In this document: piece by piece, positions 34,851-35,763 of the stretch
How the letters are laid out: each line of letters opens with the position of its first letter
How positions within the stretch are numbered: the first letter of the stretch is position 1
Assembly (NCBI GenBank): GCA_905250885.1
Contig: CAJNOQ010001107.1
Coordinates: 1 to 35,763 of the forward strand
Direction of reading: 5' to 3'
DNA length: 35,763 nucleotides
Source of the DNA: Didymodactylos carnosus
Lineage: Eukaryota > Rotifera > Eurotatoria > Philodinida > Philodinidae
Program-made: the position numbers and the translations under genes
Notes under the pieces: model-generated
The model's database searches: none
Seen by the model: the letters and a program-made list of their open reading frames with translations, nothing else
What the model was told of the DNA's origin: nothing

Positions 34851-35299
34851 ATATAAGTGATTCATTACTAAAATATCAGCTTATAATAGCAAGAATGGAG
34901 ACACACTGTTTCCTATTTTTGATAAGAACCGATAACGATTCTAACTGTTACCAGGATGAACAGTTACCAGAATGGGTACCAGTTCGTACGTGTTCTGGTA
35001 AGTTCTTGATTGGGGATTACCTAGTCTCAGTTTTCATTTGAACAAACACATGAAATGCCAGAAATTTAAAAGGATAACAAATATTTTTATTGATTTCTTT
35101 GTGTTAGCTGAATAGAGCTCATAAAGTTACCTAAAATAAACTAATGAGCGAAGGTCCCCAAGTGTTAAATCGCTTTTTTACTTGAAACATGCAAGGTTAT
35201 AGGTAATATCCGACGCTGATTACGAATATAATATTCATTTGGGTCTACATGGATTTTTAGCGTGGATCTCTGGGAAAACGATCTCTTGAGACATATTCT
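34851..35299. other. Spacer, no gene seen
   Basis: Contains short repeated words (GTTACCAG at 34947 and 34964, GGTACCAG at 34975, GTTCTGGTAAG at 34991) that can pair with one another. The 68-codon ORF at 34835-35041 is not credible. Confidence 0.4.
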
Positions 35300-35570
35300 A
35301 AAATCCAAGATGAGGAGATTTTGATCTATCTCTCTTGTAGAGCATATCGAGTCACCTGTATGAAAAAACCTCCAGACCTGAAGATTGAGTTTTGGATGAG
35401 TTCAAGGAAATTTATTTTAAAAACAGGTAAAAAGTCGCCGCTTTGCAGTAAAGCGAGATGAAAATTTTGTCAATTCAACCGAAACTCAATCTTTAGGTCT
35501 GGAAATTTTTTCATATAGGTCAACATGCTCTACAAGATAGATAGATCAAAATCTCTTTATCTTGGATTTT
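35300..35570. repeat. Hairpin with about 90-bp inverted arms
   Basis: The arm 35300-35392 (AAAATCCAAGATGAGGAGAT onward) pairs with 35482-35570, differing by a few substitutions and a 4-base indel. The loop is about 89 bp. The right arm's last bases (GGATTTT) run directly into the 199-bp repeat starting at 35565, so the two share an overlap. Copy 1 of that repeat (15908) lacks the hairpin. Confidence 0.85.
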
Positions 35571-35763
35571 TGAATTTCTCATTTACTGATTTCTGGTACT
35601 TAACAGAACTTTAAAATCCGAAATATCCTTCGAAGGCTTCTTATAAACCCTCATTTCTATAAAAAATGAAAGCATAATTGAAAAATAAGACTCTGTCAAC
35701 AACTCTTAGCTATAGGTGTTATCTACAAATCAAAAAGAAAATTATCTTTCTCTGACGTATCGT
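35565..35763 (+). repeat. 199-bp dispersed repeat, copy 2 (cut by window edge)
   Basis: Gap-free match to 15908-16106 with four substitutions by eye: one near 35608 and three at about 35624-35637. It continues to the last base of the window and probably beyond. Confidence 0.9.

Noticed and set aside
1-35763. tRNA, rRNA, CRISPR and bacterial-type operons
   Set aside because: No tRNA T-arm signature such as GGTTCGAATCC, no regularly spaced repeats, and gene structure is eukaryotic throughout.

Overview
The window reads as a stretch of an AT-rich nuclear genome from a small animal. A C4 zinc-finger nuclear receptor restricts it to metazoans. Most introns are very short (43-90 bp), interspersed with a few long ones; coding exons carry Gln/His-rich runs, and intergenic DNA is packed with short non-autonomous DNA transposons. 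A rotifer, perhaps bdelloid, fits these traits, but that assignment is an inference without database support. No bacterial operons, tRNA, rRNA or CRISPR were recognised.

Layout. 1-963 is a foldback element whose 94-bp inverted arms match at 93 of 94 positions. 2380-3430 is a single-exon coding gene for a DCN1-like cullin-neddylation factor, closest to DCUN1D3, with a probable 43-bp 5' UTR intron. 5513-5614 (minus) is an orphan 34-codon exon with consensus splice sites, and 5977-6312 (minus) is a 111-residue single-pass membrane protein of unknown function. From 7.1 to 17 kb the DNA is a graveyard of mobile elements: four hAT-like MITEs beginning CAGG/CAGGG (7147-7605, 8177-8617, 10159-10526, 16520-16975), several smaller inverted-repeat elements, and a broken transposon-type protein gene (11727-12548) that still holds a recognisable 52-bp intron. 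About 17-26.7 kb is extremely AT-rich, without convincing genes, apart from a long-inverted-repeat element at 23716-24265.

26702-32269 carries the main gene, an orphan nuclear receptor. Eight exons join with all reading-frame phases consistent and give at least 1032 residues: a Gln/Asn-rich N-terminus (true start not found), a DNA-binding domain with an ESCKA P-box, a ligand-binding domain with an AF-2 helix, then an unusual C-terminal extension of about 560 residues. Downstream lie its 3' UTR candidates, a decayed reverse-transcriptase gene on the minus strand (33955-34850), and at the right edge a 270-bp hairpin fused to a 199-bp repeat that also occurs at 15908-16106.

The functional genes look unrelated to each other: protein modification (DCN-like), transcriptional control (nuclear receptor) and an unknown membrane protein. 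I did not find a clearly new multi-gene system. The strongest novelty is the nuclear receptor's architecture; next is the concentration of hAT-like MITEs and foldback repeats.
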